From: Bacteroidota bacterium
GTDB lineage: Bacteria > Bacteroidota > Ignavibacteria > SZUA-365
Direction of reading: 5' to 3'
NCBI GenBank assembly: GCA_018224345.1
Contig: JAGTUW010000351.1
Span: 1-16,591, forward strand
DNA length: 16,591 bases
The position numbers and the translations under genes are program-made. Positions 1 to 6,809 of the stretch are shown here, piece by piece. Numbering within the stretch: position 1 is the first letter of the stretch; every line of letters begins with the position of its first letter. The notes under the pieces were generated by a model. It made no database searches. It saw only the letters and a program-made list of their open reading frames with translations, and was not told the origin of the DNA.

Positions 1-818
1 GCATTGTATATATACGCGAGGCCGATTGTCGAATCGTAGCCAACGAGGTCGTCGGATGGATCACCCAGTGAGATGTCAGCGAACAGCCCCAACCGGATGT
101 CATGAAACATATCCTCGCTCCGGTTGACAATACGCAGACGCTGAAAGAAAATGTGATCGGCACATTCTCCCTCCGCCATTGCCCATATCAGATGGCGGAA
201 CTCTATTCCCGCTTCTGTCTGTCCCCATGTGGATTCCGCGAATGGACCTCCGTCATGCACGACTGCCCACATCGCTTCGTCGCCGATGGGCATGGGTGCG
301 TCGCCGGGAACGTCGGGAAAGGCTGCGAGGTCGGGACTGTAGCGGCCGTCACCGTCCGCATCCAGAAAGGGTGCCCCGCGTTGCACCGGCCAATGCGTCA
401 GGTCGTGAAGAAAGGATGCACGTGCGGAATCCGGCAGCGCATCCCATTCCTCCTGCGTAAAACGACCGGTATGGTACACCCTGGGATCGGTCGGTGGCGT
501 CCCGGCTTCAACAGGACCCGGTTGCCATCCCTTCGCACCCAACCAGTTCCCCCCGAACAGCGGCCCTGTCGGGCCTTCAGCGGAAAAAACAAAACCGTCA
601 ATCCCGATCAGGGGATTTGCCGGCGTTGCGCTGCTGTCTCCTGACAGCCACCATGCTCCATTACCGTAACCGTCGAAGCGAAATTCATAGGCCGTACGGT
701 ACAGGCGGGATGTTGTGGAAGGGTCTCGCTGTTGTGCCTGCAGTGCGGGCAGGAATATGGACGAAGGAAGGAGAAGGAGAGCGAGAATGCATGTGAAAGG
801 ATGAAACGTGCTGCGCAT
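1..818 (-). CDS. Secreted protein of Ignavibacteria/Bacteroidota type, N-terminal part (runs off left edge)
   Basis: An open frame on the minus strand starts with ATG at 818-816 and stays open for 272 codons to the window edge, so no stop is visible. GAGG lies 5 bases before the ATG, which supports this start. Residues 1 to about 28 form a signal peptide with a leucine-rich core and a probable cut after LPALQA. Residues 153-163 (DADGDGRYSPD) are an Asp-rich, calcium-loop-like segment, followed by IGDEAMWAVVHD (178-189) and, near the edge, ISLGDPSDDLVGYDS. From memory, this order (DGDG loop, then a GDE..W segment, then LGD.sDD.VG.D) recurs in large secreted proteins of Ignavibacteria and relatives, many with a type IX sorting domain at the C-terminus. 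That end lies outside the window. Cell-surface or extracellular location is inferred; the function is unknown. Confidence 0.8.
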   Translation of the reverse strand, partial: MRSTFHPFTCILALLLLPSSIFLPALQAQQRDPSTTSRLYRTAYEFRFDGYGNGAWWLSGDSSATPANPLIGIDGFVFSAEGPTGPLFGGNWLGAKGWQPGPVEAGTPPTDPRVYHTGRFTQEEWDALPDSARASFLHDLTHWPVQRGAPFLDADGDGRYSPDLAAFPDVPGDAPMPIGDEAMWAVVHDGGPFAESTWGQTEAGIEFRHLIWAMAEGECADHIFFQRLRIVNRSEDMFHDIRLGLFADISLGDPSDDLVGYDSTIGLAYIYN

Positions 819-856
819 GACGACCTCGGTGATGAAAATACGCGATGGAAATCGTA

Positions 857-883
857 ACTTGTATTGAAAGATAAACTACAAGT
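857..883. promoter_or_regulatory. Inverted repeat in the divergent intergenic region before uridine kinase
   Basis: ACTTGTA (857-863) and TACAAGT (877-883) are perfect 7-base inverted arms separated by 13 bases. They sit in the 82-base gap between the minus-strand secreted-protein gene and the plus-strand uridine kinase gene. The position suits an operator, but arms this short can arise by chance and no regulator is identified. No good Shine-Dalgarno sequence is seen before the kinase ATG. Confidence 0.25.
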
Positions 884-900
884 CTCTCTTCAGTAAAACA

Positions 901-1554
901 ATGAAAATCGATTCACGTCCGACGCGATACATCGTCATTGGAATTGCCGGTGGCAGTGGTTCCGGAAAGACGACGTTCTGCAGGAATCTGAGCACGCGTC
1001 TGGGGGAAGGGAACGTGCTGCTGTTTCAGCACGATGCCTATTACCATGATCTTGCATGTATGCCGGAGCCCGATCCTGCACGCATCAACTACGATCACCC
1101 CGATTCATTGGAGACTGTGTTCTGTGCCGGACAGTTATCCTCATTGCGCATGGGGCGGAGTGTGGCGCAGCCAGTGTATGACTTTTCCACGCATCAACGT
1201 ACAACGCAAACGCGTCTGCTCGAACCGCGTCCGGTAATACTCGTCGAGGGAATACTTGTGCTTGCGGAAGCGGCATTGCGCGAACATATGGATCTCAAGG
1301 TGTTTGTCGACGCAGACGCCGATGTTCGCATTCTGCGTCGCATGGAACGCGATATCTGTGAGCGTGGGCGGACCCTTGCTTCGGTACGCGATCAGTACTA
1401 TCATACGGTGCGGCCCGGGTATGAGCAATTCGTCGCGCCGAGCAGGCAGCACGCGGATCTGATTGTCCCCGACGGAGGCGAAAACCATATCGCGGTGGAA
1501 GTCATCGCTGCCTACGTCGCCGGTGCCGTTTCCATTGATATTCAAGCGGGATAA
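901..1554 (+). CDS. udk: Uridine kinase
   Basis: Cytosolic kinase of the pyrimidine salvage pathway that phosphorylates uridine or cytidine to UMP or CMP. The 217-residue length fits the family (about 205-215). The P-loop GGSGSGKTT is at residues 17-25. Further family hallmarks follow in order: HDAYYHD (44-50, the D.YY nucleoside site), INYDHPDSLE (62-71), a YDF..H segment, VILVEGILVL (the EGI strand), then DVRILRRMERD with ERGR, the arginine-rich lid. The C-terminal ADLIVPDGG is also typical. The gene is divergent from the secreted-protein gene and stands alone, with 146 bases before the next gene. The ATG start lacks a clear ribosome site, which is not unusual in Bacteroidota relatives. The broader phosphoribulokinase/uridine kinase superfamily is the only realistic alternative. 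Confidence 0.93.
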   Translation: MKIDSRPTRYIVIGIAGGSGSGKTTFCRNLSTRLGEGNVLLFQHDAYYHDLACMPEPDPARINYDHPDSLETVFCAGQLSSLRMGRSVAQPVYDFSTHQRTTQTRLLEPRPVILVEGILVLAEAALREHMDLKVFVDADADVRILRRMERDICERGRTLASVRDQYYHTVRPGYEQFVAPSRQHADLIVPDGGENHIAVEVIAAYVAGAVSIDIQAG

Positions 1555-1590
1555 CCGCTCTCCGGCACTGTCTCGCCAGGCCAGCAGGTA

Positions 1591-1598
1591 GGGGGGGG
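1591..1598 (+). other. Run of eight G in the gap after uridine kinase
   Basis: The 146-base gap 1555-1700 contains a homopolymer of eight G. No stem followed by a T tract is seen, so there is no recognisable terminator. The gap also holds a weak inverted pair, ATTGTT / AACAAT, around 1652-1674, and the string TACAAT at 1683-1688, which resembles a -10 box but lies too close to the start codon to be convincing. Nothing else is recognised here. Confidence 0.5.
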
Positions 1599-1688
1599 CG
1601 CTACTCCGGCCGTGGTGCAGGGGAGGAAACGGAATGTCTTCGTGTCTGTGGATTGTTACGGATTCAAAAACAATGGTGATCTTACAAT

Positions 1689-1695
1689 AAGGTGG
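1689..1695 (+). promoter_or_regulatory. Ribosome binding site that decides the methyltransferase start
   Basis: AAGGTGG ends five bases before the ATG at 1701. An in-frame GTG at 1692 lies inside this motif, so the ATG at 1701 is the better start. Confidence 0.6.
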
Positions 1696-1700
1696 AACGC

Positions 1701-2462
1701 ATGAAACAGGATCGATACCGGTATCATCTCACGCCGGGAGGCCCGGGGCTTACCCGCACTGTGCTTGCAGAACTCCCGGAAGAAGTGCGCCGTGATGAGC
1801 AGGCGTCCCTGCTCCTGATGGGTTGCCGGCAGGGGGAGAACGCACTGGCACTCGCAGAGGTGTTTCCCGGTCGCATCATCGGCATCGAAGAGGATTCGGA
1901 ACCCATCTTCTATGGGAAGATGGCCGTCTCGGAACGTGGTCTCGCTTCGCGGGTATCCCTTCAATTCATGTCTCCCGTCTCGACGAATTTTCGTGCCGGA
2001 CAGTTCCGCATTATCATCCTCGAGGGCATGCTGTCAGGATATACGCCCGGCCGCGTTCTCAGGGAGGCGTTGCGGCTGCTTGACGACAGGGGGTTCCTTT
2101 TGCTGTCCGACTCCTGCTGGCTGGCCGATGATGTTCCCACCTACGTGCGTGATGTGTGGGAGAGTCCCGATCATAAAATTCTCACGCCGCCGCAGTTGCG
2201 TCAGCTGCTGGAGGAACGCGGTATGGAGATACTGCACTTTGAGGACCGGTCCCGGGTGCTCGATTCCTTTTACAGGCAATTCGAGGATACCGTCCGGGAC
2301 ATCGCTCACGGCGGTTTCGAGGGGATGAAGCACAGAAAGTCGCTCATCAAGCATTACAAGCATGAGATCGATGTGTACCGCAAACACGGTGGAGACAGAT
2401 ACATGGGATATTTCAGTATGGTCGCACGGAAGAGCAGCGGTGAGGCCGGTCAGGCTTTCTGA
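1701..2462 (+). CDS. SAM-dependent methyltransferase-like protein
   Basis: A 253-residue soluble protein with the layout of a class I (Rossmann-like) methyltransferase. LLLMGCRQGENALALAE, about residues 38-54, occupies the place of motif I, but the usual D.GCG.G is degenerate: Leu replaces Asp and Arg replaces the second Gly. It is followed by IIGIEEDSE (end of strand 2 with an acidic residue), FRIIILEGML (strand 4) and LLDDRGFLLLSDSCW (strand 5). The C-terminal third is helical and charged and ends with GGDRYMGYFSMVARK. The substrate is unknown. The last 13 bases overlap the 3' end of ftsX on the other strand. An upstream in-frame GTG at 1692 would add three residues. The fold assignment is fairly safe; whether the protein still binds SAM is less so. 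Confidence 0.7.
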   Translation: MKQDRYRYHLTPGGPGLTRTVLAELPEEVRRDEQASLLLMGCRQGENALALAEVFPGRIIGIEEDSEPIFYGKMAVSERGLASRVSLQFMSPVSTNFRAGQFRIIILEGMLSGYTPGRVLREALRLLDDRGFLLLSDSCWLADDVPTYVRDVWESPDHKILTPPQLRQLLEERGMEILHFEDRSRVLDSFYRQFEDTVRDIAHGGFEGMKHRKSLIKHYKHEIDVYRKHGGDRYMGYFSMVARKSSGEAGQAF

Positions 2463-3334
2463 ACCAGTGCTTCCTTGAGGAAGCGTCCTATGGAAATAAT
2501 TGAGCCGATCAATCCGAGAATCCCGCCCGAGAGAATGAGAGCGAAATAGAATCGCAGGTTCACTCCGATATTGACGAGCAGGTCTTCCGAGAGGGGTTGA
2601 ATGAAAAACGTGAAGACGATATCGATCAGCAGAGAGGCGATGATGCCACCGATGAACCCGTGAACCGCCCCCTCGATAAGAAATGGAAGCCGGATGAACA
2701 TAGGGGTTGCACCGACGAGTTTCATGGTCTGGATAATATGTCGCTTCGCATAAATTGTCAGGCGGATTGTATTGGCGACGAGTATGGTCGCACTCAGGGC
2801 AAGTATGATACCGACGAAGAACGTGGCATAACTGAAGGCACGGGCCCGGCGATCGATCAGTTCCAGAAGCTGTTTCCGGTAGTGCACACTTTCGACAAGT
2901 CGTAACTGTTCGACCCGGGAGGCGATGAGCTGCACGCTGTCCGCATTGTTGTAGCCGTCACGTATTGACAGCCGGAAGCTTTCCGGGAGTGGGTTTTCAT
3001 CGAGAATGTCATCGAAACTTTCGCCGAAATCTCTCTGAAAAATCTTTGCTGCATCCTTTTTCGAAATAAACTGCACCTCGTTCACTCCCGTGATACTGCC
3101 GAGTATATTCTCGATTTCCTCCCGTTGTTGTTCACTGACCGAACCGTCGAGAAAGACTTCGATATCCACCCGCGAACGGATCTGTTCGACGAAGGTCGAG
3201 AAATTTATTGTAATCAATGTGAACACGCCCAGCAGCAGGAGGGAGATGCTCACTGTGAAAACAGTGATCAGTGAGGCGGCCCGATTTCGCCTGAACCCCG
3301 CAAAGCTTTCTTTCAGCGTGTAGGAAACACTCAT
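2450..3334 (-). CDS. ftsX: Cell division protein FtsX (ABC-transporter-like permease)
   Basis: 294-residue inner-membrane protein. With the ATPase FtsE, FtsX couples divisome activity to periplasmic peptidoglycan hydrolases. The FtsX layout is complete: a short cytoplasmic N-terminus (YTLKESFAGFRRNRAAS), TM1 at about 20-42, a periplasmic domain at about 43-165 containing VDIEVFLDGSVS and VQFISKKDAAKIF, then three C-terminal TM segments at about 170-190, 218-242 and 262-285. MKLVGATPMFIRLPFLIEG between TM2 and TM3 is the FtsX signature, and the protein ends on an FLKEALVQ-like tail. No ftsE is adjacent, although the two are often neighbours; in Bacteroidota-type genomes ftsX is commonly separate. 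It is divergent from mazG and its tail overlaps the methyltransferase gene by 13 bases. Confidence 0.92.
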   Translation of the reverse strand: MSVSYTLKESFAGFRRNRAASLITVFTVSISLLLLGVFTLITINFSTFVEQIRSRVDIEVFLDGSVSEQQREEIENILGSITGVNEVQFISKKDAAKIFQRDFGESFDDILDENPLPESFRLSIRDGYNNADSVQLIASRVEQLRLVESVHYRKQLLELIDRRARAFSYATFFVGIILALSATILVANTIRLTIYAKRHIIQTMKLVGATPMFIRLPFLIEGAVHGFIGGIIASLLIDIVFTFFIQPLSEDLLVNIGVNLRFYFALILSGGILGLIGSIISIGRFLKEALVQKA

Positions 3335-3389
3335 AATACCACGGTTTGTCCACCATCAAGCTAGGTTTTTCGAAGGGATTGTGCAAGAT

Positions 3390-3418
3390 ACACGAAAGTG
3401 GCAGGTTTGGCTTCGTGT
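3390..3418. promoter_or_regulatory. Inverted repeat between ftsX and mazG
   Basis: ACACGAA (3390-3396) and TTCGTGT (3412-3418) are perfect 7-base arms 15 bases apart, in the 162-base divergent gap. The same gap carries two similar strings, ATACCACGG near its left end and ATACCGTGG near 3430. An operator role is possible but unproven. No strong -35/-10 pair was found by eye. Confidence 0.25.
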
Positions 3419-3496
3419 CAAAAAGTTGAATACCGTGGTTTTTCTTCATCGCTGTTTCTTCCCTATCTTGACCGCATGAGAATCAACGGAACATGA

Positions 3497-4270
3497 GTGA
3501 CACACATGCACGGTAATACATTCGAAGATTTACTTGCGATCATGCGACGACTGCGGAAGGAATGTCCGTGGGATCGCGAACAGACGAACGATTCGATCAA
3601 GGGACATACGATCGAGGAGGCCTATGAAGTCGTTGAGGCGATCGATCATCGCAATGACGATGAGCTCCGGCATGAATTGGGGGATCTGCTGCTGCATGTA
3701 GTATTCCACAGCCAGATCGCGGAGGATGAGGGTCGCTTTACCATCAGCGATGTCCTGCGGGCGATTACGGAGAAACTGGTACGCCGGCATCCACATATTT
3801 TCTCCGACACGCACGTGGAGAATTCCTCGCAGGTGATGAGGAACTGGGAGCAGATCAAGATGGATGAAGGGCGCGATTCGGTAATTGACGGTGTGCCCCG
3901 CTCATTGCCGGCATTGCTCAAGGCATATCGCATGCAGGACAAGGCCTCGAAAATCGGTTTCGATTGGGAGCATCACGATCAAGTGTGGGAGAAAGTCCGG
4001 GAGGAACTCGAGGAACTGCATGACGCTGTGCAGCGTCGTAACGGCGATGATATGGAAGAGGAAATCGGTGATCTTCTCTTCTCTTTGGTAAATTATTCGC
4101 GCTTCATTAAAGTGAATCCGGAGGATGCATTGCGCCGCACCATAGACAAATTCGACCGCCGCTTCCGCTATGTCGAACGCCGGCTGCGTGATGAGGGCAG
4201 GAAACCGGAGGAAGCGACATTGGAGGAAATGGATGTCTGGTGGAATGAGGCCAAACGCGGGGAAGTATAA
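3497..4270 (+). CDS. mazG: Nucleoside triphosphate pyrophosphohydrolase MazG
   Basis: Cytosolic all-alpha NTP pyrophosphohydrolase that hydrolyses (d)NTPs to NMP and pyrophosphate; it is a house-cleaning enzyme that can also temper (p)ppGpp responses. The 257-residue length matches full two-domain MazG. The N-terminal repeat has CPWDREQT (23-30), the metal ligands EEAYE (40-44) and ELGD (60-63), and LLLHVVFHSQIAED. The middle has KIGFDWE. The C-terminal repeat has VREELEEL and EEIGDLLFSLVNYSR with E189 and D192. The start is a GTG with GGA six bases upstream; ATG at 3506 is the alternative and loses three residues. It is convergent with waaA, with only 12 bases between the stops. Confidence 0.94.
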   Translation: MTHMHGNTFEDLLAIMRRLRKECPWDREQTNDSIKGHTIEEAYEVVEAIDHRNDDELRHELGDLLLHVVFHSQIAEDEGRFTISDVLRAITEKLVRRHPHIFSDTHVENSSQVMRNWEQIKMDEGRDSVIDGVPRSLPALLKAYRMQDKASKIGFDWEHHDQVWEKVREELEELHDAVQRRNGDDMEEEIGDLLFSLVNYSRFIKVNPEDALRRTIDKFDRRFRYVERRLRDEGRKPEEATLEEMDVWWNEAKRGEV

Positions 4271-4282
4271 GAACGTTACAAT

Positions 4283-5560
4283 TCATGTCCGTGCGAGCAT
4301 GGGGAGCAGGTGCGTGAGAATGTGAGCGGTGGAGCCGGAACGCTCACTGACGAAGTGCCCGGCGGCGGCACCGGCTTTGTGGCGTTTCCCGTCGTCGGCA
4401 AGCAACGTCTGCAGCGTATCGAGGACCTCGTCGCTTGATCGCACGATAAAGCCGCCACCCGCCTCTGCAAGATGTTTCGCTTCGCGGCTGTTGCCGATTT
4501 TCGGGCCGTAGAGCACCGGAATACCATACGCTGCTGGTTCAAGCGTGTTGTGGACGTTGCTCTTGAATCCTCCCCCGACGAAGGCCACATCTGCAACAGC
4601 ATAGAGCGGCAGCAGTATGCCGATGCTGTCGACGATCAGTACGCGTTCACCGTTCCAGGACTGCAGGTAGGAAAATCGAAGAGACGATACATCCCCGTTG
4701 AGTCTGTATTCGAGATCCTCGAGATGGTCAAGAGTCGGTTCGTGGGGAACCAGGATGCAGAGCAGTCGCGGGTCATGCTCAAGCAGGCTCAGAAGAGCGG
4801 GCAACAGCATTTCTTCATCCTCGGGCCAACTGCTCCCCGCGACGATAACGTGCTTTCCACCGAGAATATGTTCCGGAATCAGAAGACGGCGACGGGAAAG
4901 CGCTGCCTTTCCCGTGACCCGGTCGTATCGCGTATCGCCTACGACCTCTATGTGGGGGCCCTCCGTTCGGAGTGAACGAAACGCCCGGGCATCCTCATCC
5001 GACACGGTGAGTATAGTGTGCATGCTGCCGTAGACGTGTCGGTGAAGCCCGCGCAGTACCGGTAACAAGCGCCCGGAATGTTCACGGAGCGTTGCGTTTG
5101 CCAGCATGACGGGAATGCCCATACGCCGGCAGGCCCATATATGATTCGGCCAGACGTCATAGCGGATGAAGACCGCGGCGGTGGGCTGCATCAATGCAAG
5201 GAAACGTCGCGCATTGCCGGAAGAATCGAACGGGAGATAGACGACGGCGTCGACGGGACGGTAACGCTGATTGTTTTCGTATCCCGACGGGGAAAAAAAC
5301 GATGCGATGATGACGAGTTCGGGATCACATTCACGCAGGGCCTCTATGATGGGTTTGGCCTGCTCGAATTCTCCCATCGAGGATGCATGCACCCAGAGCC
5401 GGCGACTGCCGGGATTATTGCGGATGAAGACACGAAGACGCTGCAATGAGAAATGACGACCACGCATGCCGCGACGCACCTTACGGTTGAAAAGCCACAG
5501 AATCCGGAATGCAAGCCAGAGCGGCGGAAGGATAAGCAGATTGTAGAACAGATACCACAT
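4283..5560 (-). CDS. waaA: 3-deoxy-D-manno-octulosonic acid (Kdo) transferase
   Basis: Inner-membrane-anchored GT30 enzyme, also called KdtA, that moves Kdo from CMP-Kdo to the lipid A precursor, the first step of LPS core synthesis. The N-terminal MWYLFYNLLILPPLWLAFRI is the usual membrane anchor. WVHASSMGEFEQAKP (56-68) carries the catalytic glutamate E64. Later landmarks are the AGSSWPEDEE loop, VPHEPTL, IVDSIGILLPLYAVADVAFVGG, VHNTLEPAAYGIPVLYGP and the following N-S-REA-LAEAGGG stretch. The frame stays open 49 codons upstream to 5707, but family length (about 425) and the anchor place the start at the ATG 5560-5558. It is divergent from the glycosyltransferase operon, across a 193-base gap. 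A second Kdo-adding gene is not seen. Confidence 0.94.
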   Translation of the reverse strand: MWYLFYNLLILPPLWLAFRILWLFNRKVRRGMRGRHFSLQRLRVFIRNNPGSRRLWVHASSMGEFEQAKPIIEALRECDPELVIIASFFSPSGYENNQRYRPVDAVVYLPFDSSGNARRFLALMQPTAAVFIRYDVWPNHIWACRRMGIPVMLANATLREHSGRLLPVLRGLHRHVYGSMHTILTVSDEDARAFRSLRTEGPHIEVVGDTRYDRVTGKAALSRRRLLIPEHILGGKHVIVAGSSWPEDEEMLLPALLSLLEHDPRLLCILVPHEPTLDHLEDLEYRLNGDVSSLRFSYLQSWNGERVLIVDSIGILLPLYAVADVAFVGGGFKSNVHNTLEPAAYGIPVLYGPKIGNSREAKHLAEAGGGFIVRSSDEVLDTLQTLLADDGKRHKAGAAAGHFVSERSGSTAHILTHLLPMLART

Positions 5561-5631
5561 GAGCCTGAAAAGAGACAGCCGTGTGTAAGAGCGATTCCCC
5601 GGTTGCCCGAGAAAAAATCGCGTGTTCGGGA

Positions 5632-5660
5632 AGTGCGAAGTGCGCCTCTGTATTCGCACT
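5632..5660. promoter_or_regulatory. Inverted repeat between waaA and the GT2 gene
   Basis: AGTGCGAA (5632-5639) and TTCGCACT (5653-5660) are perfect 8-base arms with a 13-base spacer, placed in the divergent gap where it could control waaA, the glycosyltransferase operon, or both. The inner CGAA...TTCG resembles the repeat between ftsX and mazG. Whether a protein binds here is unknown. Confidence 0.3.
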
Positions 5661-5696
5661 CCCGCTGCAATCACGAAAGGTAACACATTCTGTACA

Positions 5697-5725
5697 TTGC
5701 ATCTCACCTTCTATCCTGATATTTT
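5697..5725 (+). promoter_or_regulatory. Possible promoter for the glycosyltransferase operon
   Basis: TTGCAT (5697-5702), a 17-base spacer and TATTTT (5720-5725) lie in the AT-rich stretch just before the GT2 gene. The match to a sigma-70 consensus is modest (3/6 and 4/6), so this is a weak call supported mainly by position. Confidence 0.2.
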
Positions 5726-5753
5726 TCATTTTTTATACCATTTCGGCAATACA

Positions 5754-6740
5754 TTGCAGATCAACGAGCAGAGTACAAAGACAACGCAGAACGAATCGCG
5801 GAAAGAACAGAAGGATGTCGATGTCTCCGTCGTCATTCCGTCCTACAATGAAAAGGAATCCCTCCCCGAACTGGCGTCGCGTTTGCGGGATGTGCTTTCG
5901 GCGATCACGCCTCTCTGGGAAGTCTGGTTCATTGACGACGGTTCGAATGACGGCACACCGTCGGTGTTGCGCGAAATCCATGACAGCGACCCACGATTCA
6001 AAGTTGTGCGCTTCCGGCGGAATTACGGAAAATCCGCTGCTCTGGCTGTCGGCTTCGAACAGGCACATGGAAAATATGTGATCACGATGGATGCCGATCT
6101 GCAGGACGACCCCGCCGAAATCCCGGGTCTGATCGCGAAAATCGATGAGGGATGGGATATGGTGTCGGGATGGAAAAAAAAGCGCTTCGACCCGATTTCG
6201 AAAACCATCCCCTCGAAATTTTTCAATTTCGTGACCGGCCTGCTCTCGGGGATACGCATTCACGATTTCAATTGCGGCCTGAAGGCCTATCGACGGGAAG
6301 TGGTAAAGGCCGTGAATATTTATGGTGAAATGCATCGCTACATTCCCGTTCTCGCAAAAATGGCCGGCTTCACCGTTACGGAACTGATCGTCCAGCACCA
6401 TCCGCGAAAATACGGTCAAACGAAATTCGGTCTCAGCCGGTTTTTCAAGGGTTTTCTCGACCTGTTGACCGTGCTGTTCACCTCGCGCTACACGCAGCGT
6501 CCGCTGCACGTGTTCGGGACCCTCGGTGGTATCATGCTGCTGGCCGGGGTGCTGATCAACTCCTGGATGACTATCGAGTGGATGTCAGGACACCCGGTCG
6601 GCGACCGTCCCATGCTGCTGCTCGGCGTGTTGCTGATGTTGCTGGGAATTCAGTTGATATCAACCGGCCTGCTCGCCGAAATGATCACGAAATCCGATGC
6701 CAACGCGAGTGACTACGGCATCAGCGAATTGCTCGATTAA
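5754..6740 (+). CDS. GT2 glycosyltransferase, polyprenyl-phosphate sugar synthase-like (DPM1/ArnC-like)
   Basis: Membrane-associated GT-A enzyme, likely to transfer a sugar from a nucleotide donor to polyprenyl phosphate. VSVVIPSYNEKESLPEL starts the GT2 domain at residue 24. MDADLQDDP holds the metal-binding D113-A-D115. FNCGLKAYRREV, HRYIPVLA and the KYGQTKFG stretch are typical of the DPM/ArnC group. Two TM segments follow (about 253-275 and 286-310). No in-frame ATG lies near the domain; TTG at 5754 gives 328 residues, the usual size, whereas GTG at 5622 adds 44 residues with no recognisable features. It is probably the first gene of the four-gene glycosyltransferase run; the next gene follows after 69 bases. 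Its natural partner is the GT-C protein downstream. The sugar cannot be told. Confidence 0.85.
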   Translation: MQINEQSTKTTQNESRKEQKDVDVSVVIPSYNEKESLPELASRLRDVLSAITPLWEVWFIDDGSNDGTPSVLREIHDSDPRFKVVRFRRNYGKSAALAVGFEQAHGKYVITMDADLQDDPAEIPGLIAKIDEGWDMVSGWKKKRFDPISKTIPSKFFNFVTGLLSGIRIHDFNCGLKAYRREVVKAVNIYGEMHRYIPVLAKMAGFTVTELIVQHHPRKYGQTKFGLSRFFKGFLDLLTVLFTSRYTQRPLHVFGTLGGIMLLAGVLINSWMTIEWMSGHPVGDRPMLLLGVLLMLLGIQLISTGLLAEMITKSDANASDYGISELLD

Positions 6741-6809
6741 CAATGCGGAACCGGTTGTCCGATTCGTACGACGGAACGGAAACGTCACAACAGGAATACG
6801 CACATCACT

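Noticed and set aside
102..796. Plus-strand open frames of 93-180 codons
   Set aside because: They lie antisense to the partial secreted-protein gene, whose minus-strand frame has a signal peptide and family-like motifs; the plus frames look like nothing known.
1555..1700. Rho-independent terminator after uridine kinase
   Set aside because: No stem followed by a T tract could be found; only a G run and weak short repeats are present.
5561..5707. N-terminal extension of waaA to 5707
   Set aside because: The 49 extra residues precede the family's normal anchor and start, exceed family length, and cover the divergent promoter region and its palindrome.
5733..6509. 258-codon minus-strand frame opposite the GT2 gene
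   Set aside because: It is antisense to a clear GT2 domain; the translation shows no recognisable domain.
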